Shown here one piece after another: positions 5,060 through 7,996 of a stretch of DNA of 7,996 bases. The DNA is from DAOTTY01 sp034437575. Lineage in GTDB: Bacteria; Chloroflexota; Anaerolineae; Aggregatilineales; Phototrophicaceae. The stretch is taken from assembly GCA_034437575.1 (NCBI GenBank), contig DAOTTY010000376.1:1-7996 (forward strand), written 5' to 3'. The notes under the pieces were generated by a model. The model made no database searches. It was not told where the DNA came from and saw only the letters and a program-made list of their open reading frames with translations. The first letter of the stretch is position 1, and every line of letters begins with the position of its first letter. The position numbers and the translations under genes were made by a program.

Positions 5060-6837
5060 ACCGCCGCCTGATTGCCATCATCACCCTGTTTGTGACGGCT
5101 GCCTGGCTGCACGGACGCGCCCTGCCCATCCTGGAAGGCGGGGATGAGTGGCTGCAACTCGCCTATGTGGAACACCTCCGGGCCACAGGCACCCTCCCGG
5201 ACCGCGCCGCGAGCCAAACATCCCCGGTGCGCCAGCAAAGCGGCCAGCCGCCGCTCACCTACGCGGTGAGTGCGCTGCCCCTCATCCTGCTGGACGTGCC
5301 GCCCATCGACACGCAGGCGGTGTGGGACGGCCTCCAACGGGATAGCAACAACTGGTTCACCCCGCCAGATCGGTTCAACCGCCGGGATAACAACAACGTT
5401 TTCTATCTGTCTAACGCGCCCGCCAGCAACCCCGACGTGGTGGCGGCTGTGCGGGCCGTCCGCTGGCTAGCGCCCGTGTACGGTGTGGTGGCGATCATCG
5501 CGGCCTATGGCGCGGCCTGGGAGGTGTTCCGGGCGCGGGGGTGGGCACTGACGGCGGCGGCGCTGTTCGCGTTCACACCGAGCTATGTTCATGCCAACAG
5601 CTTTTTGACCACCGACGGCGGCGCGGCAATGTTCGGCACGCTGCTCGTGTGGCTGGCGCTGGTAACGCTGCGGCATGGGGCAAGCTGGCAGCTTTCACTG
5701 CTGACGGGACTCACGCTGGGGTTGGCGGGGCTGGCGAAGGTCAGCACGCTGTTGCTTGCGCCCACCGTTGGGTTGGCGCTGCTGCTGGCCGTCATCCGTG
5801 AACGGGGCGGGCGCGGGGTCGTGCTGCCCGTCATTGGTCACGGGGCGCTGGTGGCCGTGCCCTTTGCGCTGACGTTCGGCGTGTGGGTGGGGTGGGGCTG
5901 GCTGGCCTATGGCGATCCGGTTGGGACGGCAACGCACCGCTTCCCCGGCCACTTCTACGACCCGCCGCTGGGCGTGGCCGAGGTGCTGGCCCGCTTGCCG
6001 GAGGTTTACTTATCGTATTGGGGCAAGTTCGCCAGCGCGGTCTATTTGCACCCGGCCACCTACCTTACGCTAACTGTTATCCTGCTTGGGATAAATTTGG
6101 GATATATGAGGGTATATCCCAAGAAAATACACACCCCACACATAATTTTACTTGGGATAACCGCTGCGAGCATGTTGGCAGGGGTGTGGTACTGGGTGGC
6201 AACGGTTAACTTTATCACCGGGCGGCTGCTGTTCCCGGCGCACATCGCCTACGTGATGCTACTCACAGGCGGAGCCTACACACTGGCGGGCCGCTCCCCC
6301 AAGCTGACCGTGCCCCTGCGGGCGCTGCTGGTGGTTCCGGCGGCAGTCACCAGTGTGATTATCGCCCCCGCCGTGATTGACGCGGCTTACAGTCCGCCAG
6401 ATGAGGCGGACATCGCAGCCGTGCCGCTCACGCAAACGCCGTTCGTGTTTGACGCGACGATTCAACTGGTGGGCTGGCACACCGACGCCGACGCGATCAC
6501 CTCCGGGGAGTTGGTGACGGTGACGCTGTGCTGGCGCGTGCTGGCCGCAACAGCGCGTCCGGCGGCGTATGCGTTCCGTATGGTCAAGGACGGGGTGCCC
6601 GTCGGTGAGCGGACAACGGTTCACGGGCTGGGGCGCTATGACAGCGCACAGTGGACACCGGGGTATGCCTTCTGTGATGCGCTGGATGTGCCCGTTGGCA
6701 CCGTTGAACCGGGCATGACGTATGACCTGCTGCTGGTCATGCTGGACGCACAAACGGGCGCGGTCAATTGGCGGGCGACGACCCCTGACGGGGTGCCGGT
6801 TGCATTCCCGGTATTGGGGCAGGTGGTGGGGCGGTGA
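5056..6837 (+). CDS. GT39-type (PMT/ArnT-like) membrane glycosyltransferase with C-terminal beta-sandwich
   Basis: The protein has 593 residues and starts at GTG 5056, which overlaps the preceding stop (GTGA), again without a clear ribosome-binding site. It is a GT-C fold integral membrane protein. After the first membrane helix (5-23) comes the acidic pair D30/E31 in EGGDEWLQLAYVEHL, the expected catalytic loop position. SGQPPLTY (62-69) is the typical family motif. Many hydrophobic helices follow, including LAGLAKVSTLLLAPT. Such enzymes transfer a sugar from a polyprenyl-phosphate donor to protein or lipid on the outer face of the membrane. Residues about 463-593 form an added Ig-like beta domain (QLVGWHTD, VTVTLCWRVL, WTPGYAFCD), an extension I associate with Chloroflexota GT39 proteins. 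Residues 344-369 are encoded by an AT-rich patch with repeats. It is the last gene of the sigma operon. Donor and acceptor are unknown. Confidence 0.85.
   Translation: MNRRLIAIITLFVTAAWLHGRALPILEGGDEWLQLAYVEHLRATGTLPDRAASQTSPVRQQSGQPPLTYAVSALPLILLDVPPIDTQAVWDGLQRDSNNWFTPPDRFNRRDNNNVFYLSNAPASNPDVVAAVRAVRWLAPVYGVVAIIAAYGAAWEVFRARGWALTAAALFAFTPSYVHANSFLTTDGGAAMFGTLLVWLALVTLRHGASWQLSLLTGLTLGLAGLAKVSTLLLAPTVGLALLLAVIRERGGRGVVLPVIGHGALVAVPFALTFGVWVGWGWLAYGDPVGTATHRFPGHFYDPPLGVAEVLARLPEVYLSYWGKFASAVYLHPATYLTLTVILLGINLGYMRVYPKKIHTPHIILLGITAASMLAGVWYWVATVNFITGRLLFPAHIAYVMLLTGGAYTLAGRSPKLTVPLRALLVVPAAVTSVIIAPAVIDAAYSPPDEADIAAVPLTQTPFVFDATIQLVGWHTDADAITSGELVTVTLCWRVLAATARPAAYAFRMVKDGVPVGERTTVHGLGRYDSAQWTPGYAFCDALDVPVGTVEPGMTYDLLLVMLDAQTGAVNWRATTPDGVPVAFPVLGQVVGR
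6085..6160. repeat. AT-rich in-gene patch with direct and inverted repeats
   Basis: CTTGGGATAA occurs at 6085-6094 and 6151-6160, 66 bp apart and in the same reading frame. Between them is a perfect 10-bp inverted repeat with a 6-nt loop: TTGGGATATA (6097-6106) and TATATCCCAA (6113-6122). By my count 27 of 76 bases are G or C, far below the surrounding gene. The patch uses four ATA codons in 26, plus AGG, GTA, TTA and GGA. The ORF stays open and encodes a basic loop (YMRVYPKKIHTPH) between two membrane helices. Confidence 0.6.
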
Positions 6838-7996
6838 TTACTGCCAGCGCACCCCAAATGACCGTTCGCAGATGCCGCTGTCGTTGCTAAAGTCCATGCG
6901 GTAGGCCACGCGCCCCGTCGCCCGGTGCAAAATGACCAGTTCACAGTCATACGCCGGGAAGTTTTGCACCTGCACGGCCACCGCCAGCCAGCGCGACCCC
7001 GGCGACCACCAGGCGTGCATGTGTGCCGCGCCCGTAAAGTCCGTCACCTGCCGCAGTGAGCCGTCCGTCATGGAACCGGTGTACAGGTTGCGCTCCAGGT
7101 TATCCTGATACAAAAACGCCAGCAGCGGCACATCATCCGACCAGAACGGGTTGACCTGATAGGTATCGCCCGGTACGCCGCCCGTAAAGTTAATTATCTG
7201 CGGTGCGGCGGGGTTCGTAGAGGCGGCAAACACGTCAATGCGGTTTTCGCGGGTGGTCGTCGTAACGGCCACCCACGTCCCGTCTGGCTTCCAGTCCAGC
7301 CGCCGGATGCGCTCTACGGGCGGAAGCTGCGCCACCTGTGCCGCTTCGCCCATCGCCAGCGTGTACACATGCAGCGTGTGGCCGCCGTCGCCAGTAGGCA
7401 GCGTGTACACCAACTGGTCGGCCTGGCGTGACCACGCATAGGGGATGCCCTGGTCTGTGGCACGGGCCGCGTCAATGGGCTGCGGCTGGCCGTCGCGCAG
7501 GCTCATGTGGTACAGGAAGTAATCGCTCAGCGTGTCGCCCGGCGGGCCGTCCCGCGTTTGCAAAACCGCACAGTCATCGCCCCGGCAGTCCATCTGCACA
7601 TTGCCCAGCACGCGCTCGGCCACCTGCGCGGCGATGTCGTAGCGCCACAACTGCCGCGTGCGCCGCTGCGCGTAATAATACAGATAGCGGCTGTCTGAGG
7701 CGAACCACTGAAAATTGCGGGTCACGTTGCTGTCGATCAGAAGCGGGTCCGCGCCGCCCGGCTCATGATACAGGCTGTACACGTTGGAGACGTTGTTGCC
7801 CGCCGGGGAATACACCACCCGGAACTGGTTTTGGTCATCGGGTGTTTGAATCACGCGGTCTGCCGAGGGGTTGTAGCGCGTGACAAACGGGTTTTCGATC
7901 TGGCGCACAATGCCCGACGGAAAGTCGATTTGCAGCGCATCGGTCCCCGCAGACAGGATGAGGCTATCCTCATTGCTGTGTTGGGCCAGCCCGACG
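6838..7996 (-). CDS. Partial CDS, WD40/TolB-like beta-propeller protein (start outside the window)
   Basis: A minus-strand frame is open from the right edge to TAA at 6838-6840, giving 385 residues without a start. A GTG at 7906-7908 is possible, but 29 further in-frame residues upstream continue the same pattern (GLAQHSNEDSLILSAG), so the gene most likely begins beyond the window. Repeated blade-like units are visible: YAWSRQADQLVYTLP, LDWKPDGTWVAVT, NPFWSDDVPLLAFLY and AWWSPGSRWLAVAV, each followed by a line naming an output, as in PD40/TolB-type propellers. Four cysteines occur (MDCRGDDC, YDCEL, GICERS), compatible with disulfides in an exported domain. No catalytic motif is seen; such domains usually mediate binding, often at the cell surface. 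It converges on the glycosyltransferase gene with no bases between the two stops. Confidence 0.8.
   Translation of the reverse strand, partial: VGLAQHSNEDSLILSAGTDALQIDFPSGIVRQIENPFVTRYNPSADRVIQTPDDQNQFRVVYSPAGNNVSNVYSLYHEPGGADPLLIDSNVTRNFQWFASDSRYLYYYAQRRTRQLWRYDIAAQVAERVLGNVQMDCRGDDCAVLQTRDGPPGDTLSDYFLYHMSLRDGQPQPIDAARATDQGIPYAWSRQADQLVYTLPTGDGGHTLHVYTLAMGEAAQVAQLPPVERIRRLDWKPDGTWVAVTTTTRENRIDVFAASTNPAAPQIINFTGGVPGDTYQVNPFWSDDVPLLAFLYQDNLERNLYTGSMTDGSLRQVTDFTGAAHMHAWWSPGSRWLAVAVQVQNFPAYDCELVILHRATGRVAYRMDFSNDSGICERSFGVRWQ

Noticed and set aside
6060..6245. Possible frameshift or pseudogene at the AT-rich patch in the glycosyltransferase
   Set aside because: The reading frame stays open and the membrane helices on both sides are in the same frame, so the gene appears intact.
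6838..7908. Treating GTG 7906-7908 as the true start of the propeller gene
   Set aside because: The frame continues open to the window edge with residues that look like one more propeller strand, so the gene is called partial instead.

Overview
The window is GC-rich and densely coding. It looks like a chromosomal segment of an environmental bacterium, most likely a Chloroflexota (Anaerolineae-like) lineage. That assignment is inferred from several traits: a GT39-type membrane glycosyltransferase with an extra C-terminal beta-sandwich, a zinc-less multi-pass anti-sigma factor, frequent GTG starts, overlapping genes and GC-rich palindromic intergenic repeats. No rRNA, tRNA, CRISPR array or transposase is visible.

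Layout. (1) Positions 1-127 hold the acidic C-terminal tail of a gene that starts outside the window, followed by a terminator-like hairpin. (2) Positions 128-499 are intergenic, with a 113-bp element bounded by perfect 13-bp inverted repeats and a candidate promoter. (3) Positions 500-1432 encode a class I SAM-dependent methyltransferase with an N-terminal four-cysteine zinc-ribbon-like module. (4) Positions 1433-1769 are intergenic and hold a 163-bp element made of four consecutive hairpins inside a 17-bp terminal inverted repeat, then a TATAAT hexamer and a site resembling an ECF (sigma-W-type) promoter. (5) Positions 1770-6837 form a five-gene operon on the + strand with every junction overlapping by 1-8 bp: ECF sigma factor, membrane anti-sigma factor, membrane-anchored bactofilin-like beta-repeat protein, enolase-superfamily (MLE subgroup) enzyme, and GT39-type glycosyltransferase. 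(6) Positions 6838-7996 hold a partial minus-strand gene for a beta-propeller protein. Its stop codon abuts that of the glycosyltransferase.

How the genes may work together. The sigma/anti-sigma pair looks like a self-regulating envelope-sensing switch. The three genes translationally coupled to it encode a surface or membrane scaffold-like protein, a small-molecule epimerase/cycloisomerase/dehydratase-type enzyme and a membrane sugar transferase, so the operon could be an envelope-remodelling module. The gene order and overlaps are seen directly; the shared function is inference.

The least explained parts are the two intergenic structured repeats, the sigma-W-like promoter that also bears on the start of the sigma gene, and an AT-rich patch of direct and inverted repeats inside the glycosyltransferase gene.
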